Both the position numbers and the translations under genes were made by a program. From assembly GCF_002994745.2 (NCBI RefSeq), contig NC_037092.1:23027001-23091000 (forward strand): DNA of 64,000 bases. The letters run 5' to 3'. This document shows, piece after piece, positions 12,240 to 23,235 of the stretch. The DNA comes from Rosa chinensis (lineage: Eukaryota; Streptophyta; Magnoliopsida; Rosales; Rosaceae). The notes beneath the pieces were generated by a model. It was not told the DNA's origin. It made no database searches and saw nothing but the letters and a program-made list of their open reading frames with translations. How positions within the stretch are numbered: the first letter of the stretch is position 1; the number at the start of each line of letters is the position of its first letter.

Positions 12240-12950
12240 TATAAAATCCAAATCAGCAACCATTCCCAATGAAAGAACGATACTAATATATGTATTCGAA
12301 AGGAAGGTTGTAGAGGTATTTATAAGATGTTTGGGCAACGGAACCAATTTTGAATAAAAATTTGTTTGGTGAAAGACAGAATCATTAACTGGTGTCACAT
12401 GAAAATACACCAAGTTAAGAGGCTTCATGAGAGTATAATGAATGCATCTATGAATTACATAAATTACAAGTAGCTACTTGTAACAGCTTATCCTGACATA
12501 CACCTCAACTTGCCTGTCATTTCACGTGATAACATATTCTCAATAAATCAGTTTATCCTGATACACAACTCAACTTGCATGTCATTTCATGTGATATAGC
12601 CTCTTCTTAGTAAATTAGTAATCATTTCTCAATGAATGAACGATTGTTATATATGGCTTAGTTACTAATATGTATGCATTCAAAAAGAAGGTTGTGAGAA
12701 AATTTATACAAAAAGATTGATGATGGAACTATTTATGAAATAAAAGTTTTGTTTTAGAAAAGATAAAATTATTGACCGATTTCACATGTAAATACACACA
12801 ATTCAAAGACTTCACATGAATATAGTGAATGCATTAATAGACTACAGAAATGAAAAGTAACTGATTGTAAAAGCTTATCCTGACACACATCTTGACTTGC
12901 ATGTCAGTTCACGTGATAACATCTTCTTAATAAATTAAGGAGTTAATTAG
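12240..12950. repeat. Diverged direct duplication (~310 bp) plus a partial third copy
   Basis: The segment from about 12250 (CCATT-CCCAATGAA-GAACGAT) to about 12540 (CACGTGATAACAT) is matched in order by about 12620-12925. A short third copy of the 3' part (TTATCCTGA-ACA-CTCAACTTGCATGTCA) lies at 12548-12605. Identity is moderate, so the event is old. The copies are non-coding. Confidence 0.65.
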
Positions 12951-13199
12951 ATTAAAGTCCAAAAGAGATTAAGAGTCATATCCCAATGAAGTAACGTCGG
13001 ATTTATAATATATGAGAATCCCAAAAAAGCGCCAAGTGCATCCATGCATAAGATTTTAGTGTGTTTTGCACATTATACCTCTAATTTAAATTTAAATCAA
13101 ATGATGATAATTTTTTCACTTCTAGCTCAATCAAGTGCCATTCATAGTGAGTAGTCTTAACTCTTAAGTAATCATAGTTTCTTCATTTCTTTACCACCA

Positions 13200-13962
13200 A
13201 AGAGAATGACTCGTGCACCTCTGCTTCTCCCTCGTGAAACCCTAGCGGCGCCGCACAGTGACGCTGAGCACCATGACGGCGGTCGTTGCCGCCCTCGCAC
13301 AAAGTGTCAGGCCCTCCTCGGCTTTGGCTCCAGCCCCCCGCTTTTATCTGGCCGATTTTTCAATCCTTGGCTCCAACTTCAATAGGAACCCTCAGATCCT
13401 TTGAGGCGGATCTGCCCCGGATGGAGACTGGTGCTTCTGTTGGAGCGTGTCTGCTCCCTTGGGCTGATGATGGTGGGGCAATCTCTGCCGACCCTTGGTG
13501 GCCTTTCGGCGGTTTAATTTCGCAGCGAATGATTGACGAGGGCGGAATCAATCCACCTCTTTTGGTTCCTATATTTGACGATGTTTGGAAGAGGGAGGTG
13601 TTCCCGGCAAAGCTGGAGACGTCGGTACTGCTGGTGGAGTCGATGACACCTTCGTGGCTTGGCTGCATGGCAGTTGGTGCTGAGGGGATATCATCCGTGT
13701 GCGGCGGCGCAATTGAGGTTGACCGAGCTTTCAGGTGGAGGAAGGAGGCAGAGAGAGACGTACGGCACTGCAGAAACAGTGACCCTCGTCAGTTACTGGT
13801 TTTGGGCTTTGTCAAGGGGCCATGCAGCAGCTAGGGTTTGGTTTTTGGGCTTGGTCCCTTCTTTAAGCTTTGGGCTTGATTCCTGGATTCATATTGTTAA
13901 GGCTATTGATGGTGTATCTGAATATCTTAACTTGTATAATTGCGAGCTCCAACCCTTCTAAG
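13200..13962 (+). other. GC-rich block with an unassigned open frame
   Basis: This block is much more GC-rich than its surroundings and holds a 182-codon frame at 13286-13834 and an overlapping 100-codon frame at 13659-13961. The predicted peptide has no motif I can assign. It may be the 5' part of a LINE or a captured gene fragment, since LINE ORF1 units follow directly. A truncated foldback MITE starts at its 3' edge. I do not claim it is a gene. Confidence 0.3.
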
Positions 13963-13964
13963 AG

Positions 13965-14130
13965 TAAAGTTCATCCGTTGAGCTTGACCGGTCAAAATTA
14001 TTTACTGTTTTTTTGTTTTGTATTTCCACTATTGAGCTTCACCAGTCAGATACTGTTCACAAAATGTTACGACTAATCAAGTTTTTAGTCGACTAAAAAC
14101 TTGACTAGTCGTGACATTTTTAGTCTACAT
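13965..14130. mobile_element. Truncated copy of the 8036-8297 foldback MITE
   Basis: It matches the left half and centre of the 8036-8297 MITE in the same orientation, including GTTCATCCGTTGAGCTTGACC, TCAGATACTGTTCACAAAAT and the central inverted ACTAGTC/GACTAGT core. It breaks off soon after the centre at GTCGTGACATTTT. Confidence 0.75.
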
Positions 14131-14343
14131 TAGTAGAAGATTCTCTAGAAGCCTTTGTAGAAGTATTTAACTCTAGGCGTACCACAATGGATTGTTCGGC
14201 GTTTTAGGGTTAAATAGGATAGATGCCTACGAGGCGAGGTGAGTTTGTTAGCGTAGACTACTCGAAGCTGACATTATCTATTTAGAGTAATCTTCTTTTT
14301 ACTATTATTTGGCCATGAACCAGGGTCATATTAATTTATGAAA

Positions 14344-16031
14344 ATGTCTTTTACAGAAGAGTCCTCGCTGTTGAAAAAAACCCTAGGCGGCCTCCTCTGT
14401 GCCGCACCAAAACCCTAAGCAAAAGTTGGCCTTCTTTGCCGACGATCTCTACCATTCTTGAATCCTTGCAGCACTACATCCAGCTCTCTCCATGGCTAGT
14501 ATTGATTCTGTCATCAAAAGTTTTACAACCTCACTAGCTATCATTACCAATGAGGTTGTCGACATCTCCATGGACAATTTTTTTTTTGGGGGGGGGGGCG
14601 CAGCGGAATGCCCAGTCTTACCTCTTGGTAAGGCCTCTGTCCTCAAAGCCAACAACTGCTTCTGATCTGCGTTGACATTTTCGTCGAATATGGGTGCTAA
14701 ATAAAGGCTTCAGTGTTCAGCCGAAAGCGCCGGATAGATTCCTCTTCTCCTTTGATCTTCGGGGAGATAGAAATAAAGTTTTGATGGGTGGACCATGGAG
14801 TTTCAATCGTGCTTTGGTTGTCATGCAGCCATATGATGGAGTAGCTTCTCTGCAATCTGTGGAGATGAAGGATCTTTTTTTTTGGGTTCGCATCACTAAC
14901 ATGCCGCCAGCATATGAGCAAAGGACCACTATTGCCAATGTTGCCTCTATTGCGGGTAAATTTCTTCATTTGGATCAAAAGCTATTTGACGCAACTCGGG
15001 AAATTAGGGTTAGGGTTTCTCATGCAATTTCGAAACCCTTCTTCATGCACAAAACCCTAAAATTTGGCAAAGGGATAGAGCAAGAGGTTCACTTCTTTTT
15101 TGAGAATCTGGTGGGCAAATGCAGTATCTGCCTTTGTGTGTATCACAAAGGGGAAGCTTGTCAGGCTGAAACCACTGCGCAGGTGGTTAAGGAAGCTCCC
15201 AAACCGGCTGCACGAAAATTGAATCTCACTGGCCCCTTCTTAGGGTTTCAGGACAATCAGTTCAAGGATGGATTATTTCACTTCCAAGGGCTTTCCACCC
15301 CCATTCTCCCACCTGTGGGACGGTCTCTTTTTGGAGGTGCTGAGACTAGTAAGGTATGCAAACCCATTGTTCTTCGTCATGTAGGAAAGCCACATACTAA
15401 TGAAGACAATGCATTGGCTTTGATACCCGTGGATACCGACCCGCCTGCTAAGAGAGATCGGCCATTTCCATCTCCCAAAAAACTGCAATTTATGATGTCT
15501 GATTTGCTAGAGGGTAAAACAAGCCCTATTGCTCCCTCAAAGAAGGTAAAAATGCCTAAATTCCCTACTAAATTCAATGCAAAATCTCTGGGTTTGGTGG
15601 AAACACCAGGGAGTATGCTAGTGCCTGCAGAGGGTATGATGCCAAAACCTTTACAATTTGAGCTACCTAGTGGAAAAAAGAAGAGAGGTCGGCCTTTGGG
15701 AGCAAAGAACAAAAATCCACCCAAAGCAGAAAAGGTTCCTGCTGAAGATGTCCTGAGTATACTGTATTCAGGAAAGCTCCAAGCCCTAGCTTCAAGGGCA
15801 AGGAGCTCTTTTGTTTAGCCTATAATCTATGTAAAATGTCTGGCATAGTTATAGGCTCACTTAAATAAGTGAGCGATAAGTTCGAATAGAGTAGGTCTAT
15901 CCTATGTACCACTGTGGCTCCTCCACGAATTCTTGTCTAGCCATGGGTATGTGTCAGCGGATGGGTATGTAATGGCCTTCTTGGCACGCGTTTTAATATC
16001 AATGGATTTCCATTATTCAAAAAAAAAAAAT
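14344..16031 (+). mobile_element. Retroposed LINE ORF1-only unit
   Basis: The unit is bounded by a 13-bp target-site duplication, TTAATTTATGAAA, at 14331-14343 and 16032-16044. It ends in an A-run (16019-16030), as LINE-mediated insertions do. Its only coding content is the DUF4283/zinc-knuckle ORF. No endonuclease or reverse transcriptase lies between the duplications. It is therefore a non-autonomous insertion, or the ORF1 part of a LINE mobilised alone. Confidence 0.75.
14492..15818 (+). pseudogene. LINE ORF1 (DUF4283, zinc knuckle, RGRP basic motif), N-terminus broken
   Basis: The main open frame is 14694-15818. It shows the DUF4283 signature (FLFSFDLRGDRNKVLMGGPWSF) near its start, then a short Cys segment (CSICLCVYHKGEAC, a degenerate zinc knuckle), a long variable region and a KKKRGRPLGAKNK motif resembling an AT-hook. 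In plant LINEs this protein binds element RNA; the AT-hook-like motif suggests nucleic acid binding. An ATG at 14492 begins a frame that reads toward this ORF but is broken by a T10G9 homopolymer at 14579-14598 and by stops near 14664-14675. The 14694 codon is GTG, so no natural start remains in frame. Confidence 0.65.
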
Positions 16032-16288
16032 TTAATTTATGAAATGTAAGTGATCACTGTTCAAGCAAAGATAATAATAAAGTATGATTAACGAGTACGA
16101 TTCTCACTTCTGTTCTGTACACTCAAATTTTTACTTGGATGGGGAAACATCAATATGTAATTAATAATTGTTCAACTAAAATAAAAATAAAAATGAAATT
16201 AATGAGTATGGTTCTCATGTTTGTTGTTCATCTGTCAAATTACTATTTTGGAGGCAAACTATCAATAACAAATTACATATAAGTTATT

Positions 16289-18013
16289 TTTTTTTTGAAT
16301 AGGGTTGATTTTATTAAATATCAAGCCAAGAAACACATGCCAGAGTTAAACAGGACTTACATAAGAAAACTCCGGGACAAACCGGATACCCCTATCTAAG
16401 CCACAGGTAAACTCATTCAATTCTAAAGGGACGCTCGCTGAACAACCAGCCTAATCTATGCAAGACTAATCTCACTTTCGAAGGAAAAAAATATTCATCT
16501 AGTCTAATCTGCCAAGCACTCAATTGTGGTACAAATATCAACTAGAAACGTCTTAGAAAAGCTTATAGAAATTACCCCTACTGCAACAGGCTCGCGTCCA
16601 GAATGTCTTGTTTTGTTAATACATCTAGACATGTACCTTCTCCGTCCCCTGGGGGTCGGAGCTAGTACCTGCATCAGGCTCTTCAGCATCCAACAACCTC
16701 GGCATCAGGTTGATCCTCTTGTTTTCTTTATGACTACCCCTAGGCCGACCCTTCTTCTTTGGAGTCTTCCCAATAGTCACTGGGACCTCCACAAGTTCAC
16801 CAAGATGAAACTCATGGGGTATCTCCGCCAAGGTTGGTTTTTGCCGCTTCTCCATATGCCACTCACCATGGCACCATTTGCGAGTCCCCAAAATTTTGGG
16901 ATAAACAGCATCAGTCCCTAGCCCATTTGCAACTAGCCCATGTACAGCTGGTCCTTGTGCCGCTAGCCCACCCATACTTTCATTCTCATCACACTCACCA
17001 CCCAGGCCCGAAGTCAGCCCAGCCTCCCCTTCAGACCCGCTGCCACCCGACCCAATAGGAAATCGTACCTTCAAACCTAGGTTTCCCGCCGAAAATCCCG
17101 GGGCAGCCGCTGGCTTCACAACAGATCCCGACGTCACCGACCCAATTGCCCTAGCTTCCTCCGTCCAGCCCTCCGGACCCAGCCCAACGTCCAGCAGCCC
17201 CTCAGACCGGCCGGGCGACTCAATTTTGACCACATCAACAGCCACCAACGTTGTTGCCGACGCTGGATTAGTGTAGCCCGACCCATCTCCTGACTCCATG
17301 ACCGCCGTCAAGGTATTGTCACAGCAACCCAGCCCGTGCTTAAAGAAGCCGCAGCCCCGACAAATACCATGGCATTTCTTGTATCTCAACTCCAAGTCCA
17401 CCGCCACCAATGCCGAAAACGAGTACTTACGTCGAGCCCATACACGGCGACGTACGTCGTGCACAACCCGGAGCCTTTGCACTGGATCCTTCCTTTGCAA
17501 CGCACCTTGGTCGTACCTGACAAAGCGCCCCAAGGAGTTCCCAAGTAAGGTTAGGGCACGGGCATTGCGCATAGTCACGCGAAGACCTTTCACCGCCACC
17601 CAAACCTCCATTGAGTCCAGCGGAACCACTGTCAGATCCCGGAGACCATCATAGTCCGCCAAGAGAAGCATGGAATTGTTAAAAAACCAAGGGCCGCCGT
17701 TGAGGACGTGATCCTTCGTCTCCTGCTCCTTGAATTGAAAGACAAAGATCCCTCCTTCCTCCTCACGGATCAAAACCCGCTCTTTCAAACCCCAGATACC
17801 GGAAATAGCCGCTGAAAACGACGGAAGCAACACCCGTTTTTGGGAGAGCAACCGGCCACATACGTAGAAAAAAGGATCTTGGATTGCATCCTCGCCCCCA
17901 ACTAGGTGCACGATAGCCTCCTCCGCCGCCATCACAATTCAAAACTCGATCAATTTCCCCACTAGAGAGAAACCCTAGCAGAGAGAAAAAGTCGACATTT
18001 ATTTAGAAATAGA
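16289..18013 (-). mobile_element. Second retroposed LINE ORF1-only unit, opposite strand
   Basis: A 17-bp target-site duplication, ATTACATATAAGTTATT, lies at 16272-16288 and 18014-18030. On the minus strand the unit starts near 18013, encodes one long ORF1 protein and ends in an A-run (the T-run at 16289-16296). There is no endonuclease or RT. It is the same kind of insertion as 14344-16031 but inverted and with a clearly different protein, so the two are not simple copies of each other. Confidence 0.8.
16625..17932 (-). CDS. LINE ORF1 protein: DUF4283, zinc knuckle, AT-hook-like tail
   Basis: An uninterrupted 435-codon frame starts at the ATG at 17932 (the GTG upstream is ignored). The first ~110 residues carry the DUF4283 fold signature (FVFQFKEQETKDHVLNGGPWFF). 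Around residues 185-205 comes a Cys/His cluster (CHGICRGCGFFKHGLGCC) that fits the CCHC-type knuckle of this family. A Gly/Ser-rich linker follows, and near residue 400 a KKKGRPRGSHKEN motif resembles an AT-hook. Members bind nucleic acid and act in LINE retrotransposition. The frame is intact although the rest of a LINE is missing. Expression is unknown; it could be a trans-mobilised or co-opted gag-like gene. Confidence 0.65.
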   Translation of the reverse strand: MAAEEAIVHLVGGEDAIQDPFFYVCGRLLSQKRVLLPSFSAAISGIWGLKERVLIREEEGGIFVFQFKEQETKDHVLNGGPWFFNNSMLLLADYDGLRDLTVVPLDSMEVWVAVKGLRVTMRNARALTLLGNSLGRFVRYDQGALQRKDPVQRLRVVHDVRRRVWARRKYSFSALVAVDLELRYKKCHGICRGCGFFKHGLGCCDNTLTAVMESGDGSGYTNPASATTLVAVDVVKIESPGRSEGLLDVGLGPEGWTEEARAIGSVTSGSVVKPAAAPGFSAGNLGLKVRFPIGSGGSGSEGEAGLTSGLGGECDENESMGGLAAQGPAVHGLVANGLGTDAVYPKILGTRKWCHGEWHMEKRQKPTLAEIPHEFHLGELVEVPVTIGKTPKKKGRPRGSHKENKRINLMPRLLDAEEPDAGTSSDPQGTEKVHV

Positions 18014-18030
18014 GTATTACATATAAGTTA

Positions 18031-18498
18031 TTGACAAAAGATGACTTAACAAATACATCTTTTAAAGATCGATTGAATTAAACATATAAGGTCTAAATTT
18101 TACAGATAAGGATAATGTGCTCTCTACTTGTCACATGTCATGAGTTAATTTTCTTTTATACCCTTAACTACTTATTTTGACTGATAATCCCTTTATAAGG
18201 ATTAAATCTTACAAATAAGGACAATCTGCTCTCCACTTGCCACATGTCATGAGTTAATTTACTTTTTTATTCTTAACTACTTTTAACTTCTAATCCTTTT
18301 ATGTTATTTTTTTTTTCTGAGAATAATCCGTTTATGTTACTTTTTTTTTTCTTGAGAATTATCTCTTTTATGTTAGGGATATTGACCATTTACACAATTT
18401 GAGCCTAAAAATTACCTACTTACACTAAGAAGTTTTTAATCTCATTTACTCAATTTAAAGATCAATGATAGGTTTACCCTTGTAGTTAACAAAATACA

Positions 18499-18500
<2 letters not shown>
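18031..18500. other. AT-rich intergenic DNA with a local duplication
   Basis: No gene was seen. CTCTACTTGTCACATGTCAT (about 18121) and CTCCACTTGCCACATGTCAT (about 18231) with their flanks are diverged direct repeats of about 110-bp period. Confidence 0.5.

Positions 18501-18586
<86 letters not shown>
18501..18586. repeat. (CT)n then (TA)n microsatellite
   Basis: A CT-dinucleotide run at about 18501-18548 passes directly into a TA run reaching 18586. A second TA run follows the next element at 18990-19026. Confidence 0.95.
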
Positions 18587-18589
<3 letters not shown>

Positions 18590-18985
18590 GGCCCTTCTAG
18601 TGAGGGATCCCTTTTTTTGGTCTTTTATAGGGATAGGCATTAGACCAACTTTTTTATCATATTTTCACATCTTAACTGTTCAGTTTTTAGGTCCTTATGT
18701 ATAGATCACTTCTGCAAATTTTCAGCCAATTTGATGATCGTTAAGGCGTCCAAAACTGCAATTTACCATTATAAACATGAACGGTTCCGGTTTGACAGAT
18801 TCGGTCCATTCGTGTAAATTGCAGTTTTGGATGTCTTAAAGATCACCAATTTGGCTGAAATTTGCAGAAGTGATCTATACATTAGGACCTAAAAACTGAA
18901 TGGTTAAGATGTGAAAATATGATCTAAAAGTTGGTCTAATGCCTATCCCTATAAAAGACCAAAAAAAGGGATCCCTTAGTGGAAG

Positions 18986-18990
<5 letters not shown>
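18587..18990. mobile_element. ~404-bp foldback element inside a TA microsatellite
   Basis: Two ~190-bp arms are inverted copies of each other around a ~45-base centre near 18770-18815. Shared arm blocks include AGGGATAGGCATTAGACCAA, GCAGAAGTGATCTATACAT-type and CTGCAATTTAC-type segments, each present in both orientations. TA repeats flank both ends, which fits insertion at TA. There is no coding capacity. Confidence 0.8.
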
Positions 18991-19030
<40 letters not shown>

Positions 19031-19039
19031 TTGCCTCCT

Positions 19040-19470
19040 CAACCAAACTGCAGTCGTCGATCTAGCAACAGCTTCTTGGCCATCACCGCTGGCTACTCCA
19101 TCATCAAGCCCTGGGCCGTCATCATATGCGGCTTCGTCATCGTCATCGCTCTCGTAATTGGATTTGGACGACACGTTGGGGTCATAGACGGAGAGGAAGG
19201 AGAATTCAGAGATGGCGACAAGAAGGTAGGATTCGGGTCGGGCCTAGACCAAGCAAAGGGCCTGGACTGCAAGGCGGGAGTTGTTGGTGGTATAGGGGTC
19301 GAACTAGAGGACGGGAACTTGTGGTGGAGATCGTGGAGGGTGATGAGGCCCTGGTAGTCGCCGACGATGAGGAGGAGGTGGTAGTTGGAAGGATTGGAAA
19401 AGAGGAAGTCCCGGTTGAGGGGGTGGAAGGCTTCATGGTTTGCTCTGATTTGATGTCTAGAGCATTTTCT
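19040..19470 (-). pseudogene. Unidentified gene fragment with acidic run
   Basis: Minus-strand frames read NYHLLLIVGDYQGLITLHDL, then (after a frame change near 19300) a segment with LLVAISEFSFLSVYDPN followed by NYESDDDDEAAYDD. The hydrophobic beta-like spacing is compatible with a repeat-propeller or F-box-associated type protein, but I cannot assign a family. The frame change and an in-frame stop near 19250 mark it as broken. It is GC-rich relative to the flanks. Confidence 0.35.
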
Positions 19471-19689
19471 AGGTGGCCAAATTTTTTCTTTTTTTTGGTA
19501 AACTGTGAGCTCTGAGTGAACATGTAGAATTGAATATATAAATTGATCAATTGTTCCTATGGTGTATTGTTGAGTCACAAATTACTTATGCAATTGTGCT
19601 CCATAATTATGAAAAATTGATTTGTCTTCCATGCTATTTTACATTTTTTAATCCATTTCCTTTTATTTGTAGGAAACCTTGCATTAAGA

Positions 19690-21280
19690 ATAAAATGACT
19701 ATTTGAGGCTTGAAATGCGGAGATTTGAAGCTAGGGGAAGAAGACACGGAGAGTGGAAAAAAATTGCAAATCTATTTTTCCGGCGAACTTGTCCAGCGAC
19801 TTTTCCGGCAAACTTTTCTGGTGAGCCGCCACTCATGGAGGGTCTTTTCTCTAGCAAAGGAGGACCATGGTGGTGAGAATCTCCCATCACTTGAAATTTA
19901 AATATCTCCCTACACCTTGTCCTTTTATCACGATGCCAATTTGGGACCATTTAGGAGACAATGGTGTAAGAGCATCTCTTGCATACTTGGGGACCAAAGA
20001 TAACACACCTAGCTGATCAAAAAGAGGCCAAAAACCAATTATTCAGCATTCTTGACTCCATTCAATCATCTTCATCCTATCAAAGATCCATTTTCTCTCT
20101 AGAGAAGACACCACCATTTCCACCACTAAAACCACCATCTCCACCTCTAAAACCTCCATTTCCACCACTACAACCTCCATTTCCTCCACCACTCAACACC
20201 ACAACTCACCTTAGAGATTCCAAATTTCATCATTCTTACCAATATCAAGAGCTTGGAGCAAGGAAAAGGAGGTGACTACCACCACATCATGTTCTTAGAG
20301 ACCCATCTCCACAACCTCTTCCGGCATCATCAATAGTCACAATTTACTCCCTATCTCTTTATGTATTTGATGTTTAATAGAATGTTGAAGCTTGTGTATC
20401 TAGCTATGTGTGAGTAGTAAACTAGTTAGGGCTAGGGTTGAAAGTCCTAGCCTTCAACCCTAGCCAAACTTGCTTGTATTGATGCTTTTGTTTATAAATT
20501 GATGCAAATTTATGTTGTCATTCTCACATGCTAAGTCAATAGTTGAATGCATTACTTAGACCTAATCAATTTGAGTTATGTGTTTGTCATGACATGAAGT
20601 TTTTCCTAGAGATTGATTCCTTTAGGAAAAAAGGGAGCATGAAAGCATACCATGTGTGCATGTGAGGGTAGTGAGCTAAAATCACCTAGAGATAGGATTG
20701 GTTTGCTTGCTTGGTTACCTAAACTCTAAGCTTTATGCATTTAGGGGCAAAGGATTGAGACCTATCTGCTAATTGAATTTGTCTCTAGGTAGTTAGCTAT
20801 AGACTTATCCGGTTAGAGTTAATAAAATGAAAGGGGTTTAAGTCTTAGTAGTCCTATCTGGATGCTAAGAGGGTAGTTGGACAATTAGCTTTGCATCATT
20901 CATATTCAATTGCTTTAATGCTTGCAAGGGAGGCAAAAGGTGAAACCTGATGCCCTAACTCCCATCCATTTGATAACAACTTGTTTCGTTTAGCTTAGTT
21001 TATATTACTTGTTTTCATTGTTTCAATTTGAATAGAAACCAATCTCAAAATCAAAATCAAATCTCTACACACCATCTTGCACATACTCACCATGAACTTT
21101 GGTTCACTTGTGAGCCTTTGTTTGTGATTGTAGATTTGCAATTCTTCTAGTTTTTCCTTAGGTTTTCCCTAGCTAGGAAATGATTTACCAATCTTCGTGG
21201 GTTCGACATCCTTACTTAATCCCTTATTTTATAACTTGTACCTCTTGCACTTAAGGGTGGCTTTAATGCTAACATGTATT
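19690..21280 (+). mobile_element. Probable solo LTR or LTR-like fragment
   Basis: This non-coding block has the texture of a long plant Ty3-type LTR: a Pro/Ser-biased 98-codon frame (19979-20275) in the presumed transcript leader, then text ending TTCGTGGGTTCGACATCC and CTCTTGCACTTAAGGGTGG, which resembles the R/U5 end of such LTRs. It ends near GCTAACA at about 21274. No primer-binding site, coding region or second LTR follows. The left boundary is not resolved, and I found no target duplication. Confidence 0.4.
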
Positions 21281-21308
21281 CATTTTGGTTTTGGGAGTTT
21301 ATGCAATT

Positions 21309-21487
21309 CACTGGAGGGCAATAATATGATTATTAGAGGGTAATAATATGATTATTGGGGGCAATATTATGATTACTAGGGGGCAATAATATAATTATTG
21401 GGAGGCAATAAAAAGAGTATTGGGGGGCAATAATATGTTTATTAGGGGCAATAATATGATTATTGGGTATTGCTAGGGGCAATAAAA
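21309..21487. repeat. ~22-26-bp minisatellite, about 8 units
   Basis: Units of the form GGGGGCAATAATATGATTATT recur with small length changes. All are in the same orientation and run without unique spacers, so this is a tandem minisatellite and not CRISPR-like. Confidence 0.85.
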
Positions 21488-21820
21488 TCCGACGTCGGAA
21501 TCGGGCCATCTGATCGGTCAAATGGCCAGATTCTGGTCACCAGTTGCCAGATTCCTGTCACCAGAGTTCGCGGGTCGCCAGTCACCGGAGTCCGGCAAGG
21601 TCTCAGATGACTTCTCTCTCTAAGTGACAAAGAAGGAGAGGGCAAAATTGTCCTAAAAAAAATAAAAGTAATAAAAAAAAAAACTTAATTGGGTATTAGG
21701 GCAAAATACTTATCTCTTAGAGTGTTTGGGTAAGTGGGGTTAATTAACCCCAAAATTGGGTAAATGAACATTTTCCCTTTATGTTACTTCACAAAACCTC
21801 ACTCTCCTACTACTCTCATC
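21488..21820. other. Non-coding, probable mobile-element end
   Basis: It contains alternating CCAGATTCTGGTCACCAG-type short repeats and ends in GGGTAAATGAACATTTTCCC. It has no coding capacity. With the minisatellite before it, it could be one non-autonomous element, but the ends are not defined. Confidence 0.35.
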
Positions 21821-21825
21821 TCATC

Positions 21826-22195
21826 ACCTAATCCTGCTACTGCACTCATACTTGTCTAGTTCTGCTACTGCACTTATACTCGTGTTCTGCTACTGCATTC
21901 ATCATCACCTAATCCTGCTACTGCACTCGTCCAATCTCGCTACTGCTCTCGCTGCACTCATACTTGTCCAGTTTTGCTACTACATTCGTCATCGCCTAAT
22001 CCTACTACTGCACTCGTCCAATCCTGCTACTTCACTCGCTGCACTTATACTAAATGTCATTGGTTCAGTAGCAGCTTCTTTTGCAGTAGCAGGAGCAGTA
22101 ACAGTAGCAGTGTCAGGAGCAGTAGTAGTAGCAGTAACAGGAGCAGAAGCAATAACAGTAGCGGGAGCACTAGCAGTAGCAGAAGCAATTAGATC
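21826..22195. repeat. Two simple-repeat arrays of opposite sense
   Basis: From about 21826 to 22050 the unit is CTGCTACTGCACTCAT-like. From 22070 to 22190 it is AGCAGTAGCAGG-like, close to the reverse complement of the first. Two-fold inverted arrangement of related arrays could fold on itself. The Ser- and Ala-rich frames here come from the repeat only. Confidence 0.7.
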
Positions 22196-22337
22196 TGTCA
22201 ATCTATGAATGACAGATCAATTCAATTTGAACACTAGCAGATCATATCATTGATAGTAGTCGATTGTATCATTGAACCAAATTGTAAATCATATCACTGA
22301 ACAGTAGCAGAGCATATCATTGACATATACTATAAAC

Positions 22338-23235
22338 CAGTGTTCTAAAAATCGTTCTAGGCGGCCGCCTAGTCGGCGCCTAAGCGCTGGAAGGTGCATA
22401 GCCGCCCGGATTAATGACTAAACGGTTAGAAAATTGTTTGCAATTTAGGCGGGCGCTTAGGAGCTCTGGGCGGGCGACTAGAAGCTTCGGTCGGGCTGGG
22501 CGGCTAGGCGGGTTTGGGCTACGCAATCAAATCGGTCGACACCGATCGCTCTTTCTTCACTACTCTTGCTGCCCCTCTCATTTCCCTCTTGTTTCTAACC
22601 AATAGATGTCATTGCCCACCATAGACAGCTCAAATCTTATCTCCTCTCGCTCTCGTTTCTGATGTCGATCATCAGAAGGTTCCTTTCTCTCTCCTCCATA
22701 GCTCGACCACCTTAATCTTCTAAAATTCTCTTGATGATTTAATATCAGAGAAGACAAAGACTTCTGTGAAGAGGAAGGAGAGAGAAAAGGGGTCATGCAA
22801 TCTGAAAGTGACGAAGAGTTAGAGAGAGGGATAAGAAATTGGAGTAGAGATTGGAGGGTACATTAATTACGAGCACGTGAACTATGTTCACAACCGTTGT
22901 TTTTTCTATTCCATTGAGTGGTTTGGTCAAGGTTGACCACTACAACTTAATTATCAGTTTTTCTTATAAGTTTGGGGATAAGTGGATAACAGATCAGTTA
23001 TGCATAGTATAATTTGATTCATAATTATCCAAATTAATAATTTGAATTATATAATAATGGTTTTAGTGCTTTGTATAAAATTATATAATCAAATTATTAA
23101 GGTTATGTGGAACTATTTTATCAATTTATATTATTATATAGAAATTAATTTAAAAAAATAAGAAACCGCCTAGACCTCTGGGCGCTAGGCGCTTGGTCAC
23201 TGCCCGACTAGCGCCTAACGACTTTTAGAACCTTG
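22338..23235. mobile_element. Non-autonomous hAT element, 898 bp
   Basis: The left end is CAGTGTTCTAAAAATCG, and the right end read inward on the other strand is CAAGGTTCTAAAAGTCG. A perfect 8-bp duplication, CTATAAAC, flanks it at 22330-22337 and 23236-23243. Eight-bp duplications and CA-G-TT termini are typical of hAT elements. Subterminal GGCGCCTA/TAGGCG motifs occur at both ends in inverted order. There is no transposase frame. Confidence 0.85.

Noticed and set aside
11985..12428. 147-codon minus-strand frame
   Set aside because: No recognisable motif, and part of it lies in a non-coding duplicated segment.
13360..13668. 102-codon minus-strand frame opposite the GC-rich block
   Set aside because: Composition-driven antisense frame with no domain.
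18875..19174. Minus-strand frame containing an Ile-Tyr run
   Set aside because: The run is a translated TA microsatellite; the frame crosses the foldback element.
21309..21487. CRISPR-like array
   Set aside because: Units are directly contiguous with no unique spacers, and the DNA is a plant genome.
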